In this document: one piece after another, positions 33,050 through 42,639 of the stretch | Numbering within the stretch: the stretch's first letter is position 1 | Layout: each line of letters starts with the position of its first letter | DNA from: Ctena decussata | Taxonomy: Eukaryota > Mollusca > Bivalvia > Lucinida > Lucinidae | Length of the DNA: 64,000 nt | Direction: 5' to 3' | Assembly: GCA_963989385.1 (NCBI GenBank) | Contig: OZ022512.1 | Coordinates: forward strand, 29,533,899-29,597,898 | Made by a program: the position numbers and the translations under genes | Notes under the pieces: model-generated | What the model was told of the DNA's origin: nothing | Database searches by the model: none | What the model saw: only the letters and a program-made list of their open reading frames with translations

Positions 33050-33210
33050 AGTATTTCAGTCATATCAGGAAGATGTATGGGTGATAATGAAAGGCTGTGT
33101 GCAATGGAACCCTGTTTAGGATTGAAAAGATTCCTGCCTACAGCGGGGCTCAAATCCGGAATCACTAGAATCAGCAGACCATTGCTTAACTACTGAGCTA
33201 CCGGGGCTCC
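33050..33210 (-). mobile_element. tRNA-derived SINE
   Basis: On the minus strand: GGAGCCCCGGTAGCTCAGTA (A-box) followed by a B-box-like GGATTTGAGCCCC and the body TGTAGGCAGGAATCTTTTCA..CACACAGCCTTTCATTATCA. A fuller copy of the SINE seen at 23703. Part of its head plus adjoining sequence is duplicated in tandem at 33203-33290. Confidence 0.82.
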
Positions 33211-33290
33211 TAAATATTGTAGGTAAAGTGAGCTTTTAAAGACTCTACCGGGGCTCCTAAATATTGTAGGTAAAGTGAGCTTTTAAAGAC
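33203..33290. repeat. 43-bp tandem duplication
   Basis: CTCCTAAATATTGTAGGTAA..TTTTAAAGACTC is present twice in direct tandem, with TACCGGGG from the SINE head at the start of the second unit. Confidence 0.85.
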
Positions 33291-33571
33291 TCATATTTCA
33301 TAATTTGACTTTATAGCAGTTTCATTCATAGATTGTATATTTACGATACAAATTTTTTGTTAGTCTAATACAAAAAGATTCAGAGGAGTGGCAAAAAAAA
33401 CAGAAATCTACATTTAATATTGGCAGAACTCATAGTATATTGGAGTTTGTCGTGCAGCTATTGTAAAAAAAGAGACCGATAGTAAAGGTTGGTCTGATAA
33501 ACAGTTTAAGAGTACAGTCATGTAACTTTTAGCTTCAAATGAATAGAAACATGTATTGTTGAAAACTTGTA

Positions 33572-33584
33572 TTATTTCCATATT
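33572..33584 (+). repeat. 13-bp flanking duplication, left
   Basis: TTATTTCCATATT immediately before the CACAGGGTATAAT end. An identical copy in the same orientation follows the opposite end at 56738-56750. Confidence 0.9.
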
Positions 33585-33860
33585 CACAGGGTATAATTAA
33601 TTCCGCCAATTTTCGCTTCCTGCGCAGACTGTCCGTCATATTTGGCTTCCACTGAGACTGTCCGTGAACTCTTGCTTCCTGCAGAGACTACTGTCCTCGA
33701 AAAATGGCTTCCTGCAGAGACTGTCCACATTACTCTGCTTCCTGCCGAGAGCCTCGGCAGGAAGTAGAATCACACGGACAGTCTCTGCAGGAAGCCATTT
33801 ACAGTACACGCAACGTGAAGATTTGATCTGACACGCTCTCGCGAGAAATTTTAATCTTTT

Positions 33861-35059
33861 CCACGAAAGTTTAGTGGGGTTTTTGCGTGTGAAATGCGTG
33901 GGAGATGCGAGACACTCGCGAGATGCGTGACGTTAAACTCGCGAGAAAACAATTTCTTTTCACGCGAGACACGCAACTTTCGAGAGAAAGGATTAACTCC
34001 ATGTATGCTCAGGTGAGTCATCGGCGCCAAACTTAATCACGCGTGATGCGTGTTTTCGAGTGGAAAGGATTAAGGATTCCTGTCAATTTCACAGGCCATT
34101 ATATATTGTACAGCTAATTCATTTATATTTTTACATTGGGCCTAAAAAAAGTTGTGTGATTCCGGTTTCCAACCGACTGGTCTTTTTTGGCGCCGACTCA
34201 AAAATTTTTATCGGCAAAAATTACGATCGGCAATAACCGAAAGTGCCGAACAAATAGCGTAAACCGCTCACGCTATGACGCGTAAAGCATAACACCAGTT
34301 TGTCGCATTGTATTTAAAAAAATACTGCGCAGGCTGATCCTAATATTTACTATCAGCGTATGGAATAAGATTCCTTTCACCATTTTGTGCTCTGAGCGGC
34401 GTCCTTTGATGTCAAGGCACGAGACTGACCTATAAACGTGCTGTGTTTACGTATTTCAACAAATGCTACCGTCTTTACGTTTTATTATGGCGAAGGCCCT
34501 GAATGTGTTGAGTCACCTTTAAATATGAATATGGATATTATGTTTATTAGTCCGAATACTTTGAGAATTTTTCCGCGCAGCAGAATCAGTTTCGTTTTTC
34601 ATATAGATAATGTGATTTTGCCACCCGGAGTTCGGAATAAAAAAACGAACTTCTCACCTCTTATTTTTCCTTCATTTTGATGCATTTTTAAAATCCAAAC
34701 ACTTTGACTATTGATCCAGGACGCAAAATCATATTTTCCATATTTCATGAATGAACTGATTAAGAGGATGCAGCTGTGTCGTAATTTTTTAGCTGTCACT
34801 CAAACAGGTTTACAAATTTGCATAATTCAGAGAGTCGAGTAAGTGGATGTCAATCACCTCTGAGACTGCCTAGTCGCGTGCGCCTTTAATGGAAACTTGA
34901 CAGCTCTTACATCAGAAAGTTTAGATTGGTTAAAGTAAACCTTTCGGCACGTGCCACTTAGCGGCTATCTCTGTGTTCAAAAGCTGATCGAAACGCTTTG
35001 ATCTTTTTGACTGCTTCGACATGGATTGGGCTATTATCGATGGCGGCTGAGCGATTTTT
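33861..35059. other. Inner part of composite, CGCGAG-rich then unrecognised
   Basis: Up to about 34080 CGCGAGA/TCTCGCG/ACGCG words recur in both orientations; the corresponding right-side stretch is about 56400-56560. Between 34080 and 35059 I recognise nothing; the 80-codon frame at 34438 has no domain. Confidence 0.45.
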
Positions 35060-35562
35060 AGCTCACCTGAGCCAGAGGCTCCGGGGGAGCTTATAGGATG
35101 GTAAGGCTCCGGCGTCCGTCGTCCGTCCGTCGTCCGTCCGTCCACAATTTCAAACGACTTCTCCTCTGAAACCGCTGGGCGGATTGTAACCAAATTTCAT
35201 ATAGAGCCTCCTGGGACCTTAGGAACGAAAAGTTGTTCAAACGGTCCTGGTCACATGACCAACATGGCCGCCATGCCCATATATGGTAAAAACCTAAAAA
35301 AATCTTCTTCTCCAGAACCAATAGGCCGATGGCATTGAAACTTGGTATGTAGCATCGGGTACGCGAGTACTACCAAGATTGTTCAAATTATGACCTTGGG
35401 TTGACCTCGACCTTTTTTACGATAAGGTCAAATTTGCTTCCTTATGCTTTTATATGGCAAAATGCTACAACATAAGATATCTTGGAAACTGTTGAAGATT
35501 TTGGACTGAACATTGGTATCTACAGTCATCTTAATGAGTACATGAAGATTTATGAGTACAAG

Positions 35563-36026
35563 AGGTCAAGGTCATTCTTTGACCTTTGACCCTGAACTCT
35601 CATATTTTCTCAATCTTCTCAAAAGCCACTGGGCCAATTGAAACCAAATTTCATATAGAGCCCTTAGGGGTTGAGGGAACGAAAATTTGTTCATACGGTC
35701 CAGGTCACATGACCAACATGGCCACCACGCTCATATATGGTAAAAACCTTTAAAAATCTTCTTCTCCAGAACCAGTCAACCAATGGCCTTGAAACTCAGT
35801 ATGTAGCATTGGGTACTCAAGTACTATCAAGATTGTTCAAATTATGACCCTGGGTTGACCTTGACCTTTTTTACGGCAAGGTCAAATATGGGAAAATGCT
35901 AGAACATGAGATTTCATGGAAAGTTTTGAAGATTTTGGCCCAAAATTTTTTATATACATTCATCTTAATGAGTACATAAAGATTTATGGGTACAAGAGGT
36001 CAAGGTCATTTTTTGACCTTTGACCC
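35563..36026. promoter_or_regulatory. AGGTCA DR0 and DR1 pairs in repeat units
   Basis: AGGTCAAGGTCA (two half-sites, no spacer) at 35563-35574 and 35997-36008. TGACCTTTGACCC at 35580-35592 and 36014-36026 is the inverse of a DR1 site of the kind known for HNF4 and RXR heterodimers. Sites are seen; function is unproven. Confidence 0.45.
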
Positions 36027-36280
36027 TGAACTCTCATATTTTGACAATTTCAAACAATCTTCTCAAAAGCCACTGGGCCAATTGAAATCAAATTCCATAT
36101 AGAGCCTCCAGGGGTTGAAGGAATGAAATTTGTTTAAATGGTCCAAGTCACATGACCACCAAGGCCGTCACGTCCATATATGATAAAAACCTTTAAACAT
36201 CTTGTTCTCCAGAACCAATTGAACAGTGGCCTGGAAACTTGGTATGTACCATTGAGTACTACCAAGATTGTTCAAATGAT

Positions 36281-36786
36281 GACCTTGGCTTGACTTTGGT
36301 CATTTTTACGGCAGTGTCAAATATGGTAAAATGCTAAAACATGAGATTTTGGCCTAAAAAGTAGAATATACTGTCATCTTAATGAATACATGAAGATAGG
36401 TGAGTAATGGAGGTCAAGGTCAGATTTTATACGTCTGTTTTTTCATGGCATGGCGCTGTCCATCCATCCGTCTGTCCGTCCGTCCGTCCGTCAACATTCT
36501 TGTGCGCACCACATCTCAGTACTGACCTTGGCTTGACTTTGGTCATTTTTACGGCAGTGTCAAATATGGCAAAATGCTAAAACATGAGATTTTGGCCTAA
36601 AAAGTAGAATATACTGTCATCTTAATGAATACATGAAGATAGGTGAGTAATGGAGGTCAAGGTCAGATTTTATACGTCTGTTTTTTCATGGCATGGCGCT
36701 GTCCATCCATCCGTCTGTCCATCCGTCCGTCCGTCAACATTCTTGTGCGCACCACATCTCAGTAATTGTTTGAGATATCTTGGTGA
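36281..36786 (+). repeat. 253-bp recent tandem duplication
   Basis: The segment starting GACCTTGGCTTGACTTTGGT at 36281 recurs at 36534 with only a couple of substitutions, and includes a TCCGTCCGTCCGTCC stretch. It is a much younger event than the surrounding units. Confidence 0.88.
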
Positions 36787-38000
36787 TTTTTTGTAGGCAT
36801 ATATATTAGGAAGTGGCAAAGTGTTGCGTACAGTAATGGTTGCTCCCCCTTTCTTAGTTTCCAAGTTATGCCCCTTTGATTATTTTTTACCCTACTAGTC
36901 TTGTGCATTCAATAACTTAGTAACCATTTGGAATATCTTGATGAAACTTTATAGCAATGTGCATGAGTACAAGACAGTATGTCACATATAAGAATGGCTG
37001 TTCCCCCTTAATTTTGGAGTAACCTCCCTTTGATTAGTTTTTTTTAGGCTAGCCCCATTTCCCCGTTCACTCCATAACTCCTTAACCCTGTGAAATATTT
37101 TAATGAAACTTTGTAGGAATGTGTATAATAATGGGGCAGTGTATTATGAGCATGAACCACAACTCTTGCTTACTTCATGAATTATCTGCCCTTACATCAA
37201 TTTCCATTTTACTCTGTAACTCCACAACCGTTGGAAATATTTTAACAAAACTTAATGATGATGTGTATATTGTCAAGAGAATGTATTATGACCAAGAATG
37301 TTACTCTAGTTACTTAATTAATGAATTATCTCCCTTGTTTGACTTTGGCCTTTCTCAACTTCTGAGCTGCTTCACCTTGGAAACTGATTTTTGGTATACT
37401 AATAGTATTTGATGTGGTAGATGTTTTGATAACATTTTGGTCATTAATTACAGAGTTCTTTCCTGTTTGTCTGCCTGCCCATCCTTCCATGAACAATCTT
37501 GTTCATTCTGTAACTCCTCCATGACAATGAAACAGGCGTATTATGCGCCGCTTGCAAAACTGTTGTTGACCTTTGAACCAGATCTCTCATATTTGACAAT
37601 TTCAAGCATCTCTTAAAAAGCCACTTGGCCAATTGTAACCAGATATCATATAGAGCCTCCAGGGATTGAAAGAAAAAAATTTGTTCAAACCGTCAAAGTC
37701 ACATGAAAAACATGGTTGCTAAGCACATGATATATATGGTAAAAACCTTAAGAAATCTTCTGCAGAACCAATTGACCAAAGGCCTTGAAACTTGGTATGT
37801 AGCATTAGGTACTTGGGTAATACCAAGTTGATCAATGTCTCTCATGTTTCAACAGTTTCAAGCATTGCCTCAAAAGTTACTTAGCCAATTGTTACCAAAT
37901 TTCATATATAAGCTGCCTGAGATTAAGGGAACAAAATTTATGTTCAAATGGTCCGGGTCACATGATGAACATGGCTACTATGTCTATATATGGTAACCAG

Positions 38001-39475
38001 CAAGTAGATGAAAGTGAGATACAGGCATGGCTTTTTAGTATCAGTGTTGGAGTTGTTAACTTCAGTAGAATGATCTGGTTTAGCCTTGATTTGTGGAAAT
38101 GCACAGACAGAGAAAAAAATCATTCACCTGAATTTTTGTATTTTTAGGAAATTTGGCATTTGCAAATTTATTCCAAAACAATTTTCACTGGTATTTTCCA
38201 ATTATCAGAACTTTCTAACACTATAAAGTTCTTTATTTGTACATGTACTTTATTTCAAAGTTTTCTTTTGGAATAATTGGCGAGGTTCTTACAGCTCCAA
38301 AACTAATTGTGATAGGATTTCGGTTCTTGATTACTGCACTTCCTGTCGTTGTCTTCTATTTATATAATGACATTTAATTCAGTTCCCTTTAATACTTTCA
38401 GAGATCCCATGATCTGAAGTCAGGAATGCTAATTGCTAGAGCGCAAAACCCAGATCAAGTTACAACACTGTTGGCAGAAAATGAATTCAAGAATACTTCT
38501 TGTTCAAGCCTTTTGAACTCATAAGTCTTGCACTGGCTTATTGGAAAGCGTACCCACAGAGTTATCCATATAACAGTATCATTGTATGGGTCCCTTTGCC
38601 AGCAACCATTATTACATTTTTTTTTATTTTTCTTTTTACATTGAAAATTTTAAACATTAGGAATTTTATCTCACCTACCACAGTTTATATCTGTGCAAGG
38701 ATACTGTTATGTGTAGGGGTAATCACAGGCATTCGTTCATGTACCGGGTAATAAGTGCCACTGGTGTAAAAATTATGCATGATTCTGACATTATTTCAAA
38801 CAATTTCTCTTTATTACATCAGCAACAACTGATGTTAATGTTAAAAACATTCTCTAAATTAGTGTTGCTGAATAATAGAGATGATACTTCCACCAGTGCA
38901 GTCTATGGGCCTCTTCCTGGAATTTAATTGCCTTGCTGATCATGCAGAATACTTTTTCTGTTGACTTTGTTTTAACTGTTACAGCTTACAATGTATTTGA
39001 TAATAATACAAATCATAGAAACAATAATAGTCATAATACTTTTTACACTTTTATTGTTGCAATTTATATTTTATTTTTCATCAATAATATATTAAGACAA
39101 GTTTTCTCAGTTATTTTTCTGTAAAAATACTGAATATGCCTCTTGTGCACCAAATCTGTCATTAAATTACAACAAACAAATTGTCAAAAACATGAATGTA
39201 ATAAATCTTGAAAAAATACAGCATGAATAATTTCATAGATAATTCTTTTGGAGCAAATTCAAGCTTAATATGAGCTGTTCTTTTCAACAAATTAAGAATA
39301 AAAAAGTAGGGTACATTCTGACTTTCAAAAACTATGCATGAATAAGTTGTACTGTTTGATAATATCTGTTTCTTTTATAGGTATCAAATCAAGCTTTATA
39401 TGAACTATTAAACAAACTACTATAAAAGTGTATGATATTATTGGATTGTGTGATATTCTGTGATTGGACATTGAA
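38001..39475. other. Non-coding AT-rich stretch before BEL element
   Basis: No supportable gene. An 83-codon frame (38500-38751) is hydrophobic but has no start context, homology or splice support that I can see. Confidence 0.45.
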
Positions 39476-40018
39476 TGTCGTGGAGATCCCACGATTTCAT
39501 TTTCCTTTTAATATAGTTTTGTTCTATTTTCATATTATTTCTATCTATCCAATTGCATTTTACAATTAGGAAACTAAGTAACGTCAACCTTAATGACGTT
39601 GACGTGAGATGACGTTAGCAACAAGTAACAGCTAGTAACAGGACAGGTTTAGAAAGAAGAAAGGTACAATTCTAAAGGGATGGGCAGATAGCTCAAATGA
39701 AAGGAACATAATTTGGACAACTGATGTTAAATGGACTACAGGAAAGGACAATGATCACAAGAAACTAAGGGGACATTTGACAGGGAAGTTATTATATTAC
39801 AATTTCACAGATTGAATGGCAGATTAAGCATAAACTCAGAACTGGACTTGAAGCATTGAGAATACGAATTTGGAACCATCTTAGAGATTATTGAAGTACT
39901 ATTTGAAATAGGATATAGAAATATATGATACATATTTACTTTTCCGATGTGGCATTTGAGATATTAGATTATTATTAATTATTTAAGATAGTGTTTCGTT
40001 TCTATTTAATTCGCCACA
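39476..40018 (+). repeat. 5' LTR
   Basis: Begins TGTCGTGGAGATCCCACGAT and ends TTCGCCACA. Identity with the 3' LTR holds to 39999. Four CRE-type words lie at 39581-39615. Confidence 0.88.
39581..39615. promoter_or_regulatory. Cluster of four CRE half-sites in LTR U3
   Basis: ACGTCA (39581-39586) and TGACGT (39594-39599, 39600-39605, 39610-39615) fall within 35 bp and are repeated identically in the 3' LTR at 42112-42146. Such words are bound by CREB/ATF proteins; a promoter role in this LTR is inference. Confidence 0.5.
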
Positions 40019-40023
40019 TTGAT

Positions 40024-40040
40024 TGGTGCCGGAACCCGGG
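40024..40040 (+). promoter_or_regulatory. Primer-binding site
   Basis: TGGTGCCGGAACCCGGG lies 5 bases after the LTR end. It begins with TGG (complement of the tRNA CCA tail) and resembles the primer sites typical of BEL/Pao elements. Confidence 0.8.
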
Positions 40041-40083
40041 AAAAATAAGTGGGGCCTATGAAAAGTCACAATTACAAATTTAA

Positions 40084-42042
40084 ATGCTTGACATTACGGA
40101 GGAAATGGAGCGGTTGTTAGATCAACAGCAAAAGCTACAACAGAGATATGAACTTATCAACGCAGAGCAACAAAAACAACAAAATTATTCGAGTTTTATA
40201 AAACTGCCAAAACTTACGATTCCAATGTTTGATGGCGATGTATTGAATTGGATAGAATTTTGGGACTTTTTTAGAGTTACAGTGGACGAAAATAAACAGC
40301 TGTCTGACATAGAAAAATTAATTTACCTTAGAGATAGGTTAACTGGAGATGCAAAACGAGCTATTGCAGGAATAAGTCTATCAAATGAAAACTACTCTGT
40401 TTCTACACGTTTGTTGAAAGAAAGATTTGAAAATATCCCAATTGTATTGCACTATCATTATATGGAGTTGATTGATCTAAATCCAGCAGCAAACAGCTCA
40501 AAGGGACTTCGTTTCATACATGATCAAATGGAAAAGCATTTCAGAAGTTTAGAGGCATTACATCAGGACACGAATCATGACATTTTTATTCCGATCATTA
40601 TCTCCAAAATTCCAAAGGATGTTTTGCTGCAGCTAGAATTACAAAAGGGAAGAAAGAATAACTGGTCAGTCAGTATGTTAAGGGAACAGCTAAACAATTA
40701 TATTTGTGCACTGGAGAGCGTTGAGCAGCAACAATTTTCAACAAAAACAGAGTGTTCAAATCGATTTACCACTGAGAATTTACATGTAGCTGTAAAACCT
40801 AAACCACCACCAAGACTGTCGTTTGCACAATGTAGATACTGCGATGGTAATCACTGGAGTGACAAATGCTTGGAATTTCCAACAGCTGAAGACAGAAAGG
40901 AGAAACTAAAAGACAGCTGCTTTCTGTGCCTTAAGCAAGGCCACATAGCTTGGAAATGTCTATCAAACAAACGTTGCTTCTATTGTGGCCGTACAAACCA
41001 TCATCACAGAAGTCTCTGTCCCAAACAGTACAAATATACAGGGAATGAGAGCGAACAGTTAAATGATAAAGAAATACAGCCAATAAGGAAAGATTGTCAA
41101 ACGACAGAAACGCAGCAGAATTCAGAAAATGAGGCATCCAGAAATATTTGTCAGGGGTTAAAACAAAACCCGATGGACCCCCTGGCCAATCACAAACAAC
41201 AACTTGCTGAAGAATCAGGACATGTGAAAACTTTAGAAAAACAGCTGGACCAAACAGGATCAGACTTGTTAGAATCAAGGACAATTATGTTAGAAATGAA
41301 AGACCATTTTACCAAACCAGAGTCAAAGCAGACACACATACAAAAACAGAGTAAAGAAAAAGTTGAAAAGGGGCAAAAATGCAAAGAATTGGAACATGTC
41401 AAGAGTGCCTTCATAATAAGGAAGGAATCTAGCAGCTGTCCTAACTCAGAGATTTCTGACCAAAAGGTTCAATGTGATGAACTAGGACCAGAGATGGCAG
41501 CACGTCAGCAGAGAAAAACAGACAAACATGAATGCATTGACGACTTGAAGAAGGTTATAACGGAGCTGCGATCTAAACACACACAACTTACTAACATAGT
41601 GGTTAACCTGTCAGATGAATTATTGAAACTGCAAAAAGAAAATCAAGATCTTGACACTCAGCTGAAAGATTACTCTAAATCGTTAGCAGACAAACATGAT
41701 CTGGGTGAGAAAGGATTAGGGTCAAATAATGTATCATCAGCTTGGAATGGCATGGCTGTTGACGATTTGGCAGATCAAGAGAGCCAAGAAATCACAATAC
41801 TCAAGGAAAAACATGAAAGCATTACTGTGCAGCTGAAGAGCAAGCCACCAGAGACAAGAGGCAGATTGGAAGCGAACAATAATGAGGTGTCATCGGACTT
41901 TGAAACGCAGATATGTACAAAAGAACAAACTTTCAGTCTTTGTGAGAATGAGGTGTCACAGAAAGTTGGGGTGAAAATGGCAAAACACTTTCCTTGGTTG
42001 TGGGAGTGTCGTGGAGATCCCACGATTTCATTTTCCTTTTAA
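40084..42042 (+). CDS. BEL/Pao gag protein with coiled-coil C-terminal extension
   Basis: A 652-residue protein. Residues ~1-35 are Q/E-rich. Residues ~36-200 match the DUF1759 gag domain of BEL/Pao elements (LPKLTIPMFDGDVLNWIEFW, then DIEKLIYLRDRLTGDAKRAI). Three zinc knuckles follow at about residues 250-315: CRYCDGNHWSDKC, CFLCLKQGHIAWKC, and CFYCGRTNHHHRSLC. In full-length relatives an aspartic protease and reverse transcriptase follow. Here residues ~330-640 are instead a K/E/Q-rich segment with heptad-like leucines (for example VVNLSDELLKLQKENQDL) that looks like coiled coil. The last 12 residues are translated from the 3' LTR and the stop lies inside it. The protein should assemble and bind RNA but cannot reverse transcribe. 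The source of the C-terminal segment is unknown. Confidence 0.88.
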   Translation: MLDITEEMERLLDQQQKLQQRYELINAEQQKQQNYSSFIKLPKLTIPMFDGDVLNWIEFWDFFRVTVDENKQLSDIEKLIYLRDRLTGDAKRAIAGISLSNENYSVSTRLLKERFENIPIVLHYHYMELIDLNPAANSSKGLRFIHDQMEKHFRSLEALHQDTNHDIFIPIIISKIPKDVLLQLELQKGRKNNWSVSMLREQLNNYICALESVEQQQFSTKTECSNRFTTENLHVAVKPKPPPRLSFAQCRYCDGNHWSDKCLEFPTAEDRKEKLKDSCFLCLKQGHIAWKCLSNKRCFYCGRTNHHHRSLCPKQYKYTGNESEQLNDKEIQPIRKDCQTTETQQNSENEASRNICQGLKQNPMDPLANHKQQLAEESGHVKTLEKQLDQTGSDLLESRTIMLEMKDHFTKPESKQTHIQKQSKEKVEKGQKCKELEHVKSAFIIRKESSSCPNSEISDQKVQCDELGPEMAARQQRKTDKHECIDDLKKVITELRSKHTQLTNIVVNLSDELLKLQKENQDLDTQLKDYSKSLADKHDLGEKGLGSNNVSSAWNGMAVDDLADQESQEITILKEKHESITVQLKSKPPETRGRLEANNNEVSSDFETQICTKEQTFSLCENEVSQKVGVKMAKHFPWLWECRGDPTISFSF

Positions 42043-42530
42043 TATAGTTTTGTTCTATTTTTATATTATTTCTATCTATCCAATTGCATTTTACAATTAG
42101 GAAACTAAGTAACGTCAACCTTAATGACGTTGACGTGAGATGACGTTAGCAACAAGTAACAGCTAGTAACAGGACAGGTTTAGAAAGAAGAAAGGTACAA
42201 TTCTAAAGGGATGGGCAGATAGCTCAAATGAAAGGAACATAATTTGGACAACTGATGTTAAATGGACTACAGGAAAGGACAATGATCACAAGAAACTAAA
42301 GGGACATTTGACAGGGAAGTTATTATATTACAATTTCACAGATTGAATGGCAGATTAAGCATAAACTCAGAACTGGACTTGAAGCATTGAGAATACGAAT
42401 TTGGAACCATCTTAGAGATTATTGAAGTACTATTTGAAATAGGATATAGAAATATATGATACATATTTACTTTTCCGATGTGGCATTTGAGATATTAGAT
42501 TATTATTAATTATTTAAGATAGTGTTTCGT
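42007..42530 (+). repeat. 3' LTR, 3'-truncated
   Basis: Aligns with the 5' LTR from TGTCGTGG to AGTGTTTCGT with 2 substitutions, then stops; the final ~19 bp (..CGCCACA) are missing and replaced by GTTTCGT repeats. Its end lies 110 bp upstream of the Helentron start codon, in the same orientation. Confidence 0.9.
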
Positions 42531-42557
42531 GTTTCGTGTTTCGTTTCGTGTTTCGTG
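42521..42557 (+). repeat. (GTTTCGT)n-like tandem at LTR/Helentron junction
   Basis: About five copies of TGTTTCG/GTTTCGT variants immediately follow the break in the 3' LTR. The repeat unit is the last word of the retained LTR, suggesting slippage or repair synthesis at the junction. Confidence 0.8.
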
Positions 42558-42639
42558 ATATCTTTGCTTGTTGAAGACAGACTTAACAGTAGTGAACTGT
42601 GGTTCCTGTTGCTGCAGAAGAGTACATTCATGGTACAGG

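Larger units (their letters stand above)
35160..38000. repeat. Tandem units, ~430 bp, of the AGCTCACC element
   Basis: Diverged units contain GTCACATGACCAACATGGCC, CATATATGGTAAAAACCT, CTTCTTCTCCAGAACCA, CTTGGTATGTAGCATYGGGT and AGGTCAAGGTCA. They are clearly homologous to the ~455-bp units at 60300-63850. Units after about 37600 are decayed. Confidence 0.88.
39476..42530 (+). mobile_element. BEL/Pao-type LTR retrotransposon, gag only
   Basis: The order is 5' LTR, primer-binding site, gag ORF, 3' LTR. No protease, reverse transcriptase, RNase H or integrase sequence is present: only about 2 kb separates the LTRs, and gag runs into the 3' LTR. The gag DUF1759-like domain and the primer-binding site type identify the BEL/Pao group. 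The two LTRs differ at 2 of 524 aligned bases with no indel, indicating recent insertion, presumably supplied in trans. The 3' LTR lacks its last ~19 bp, so the right boundary is rearranged and no target duplication can be read. Confidence 0.9.

Noticed and set aside
38500..38751. Hydrophobic 83-codon ORF as a small membrane protein
   Set aside because: AT-rich intronic sequence gives such frames by chance (Phe/Ile/Leu codons); no homology, promoter or splice evidence.
40084..42042. Gag ORF as a domesticated host gene
   Set aside because: It sits between two nearly identical LTRs with a primer-binding site, so it is a young retroelement; domestication has no support yet.
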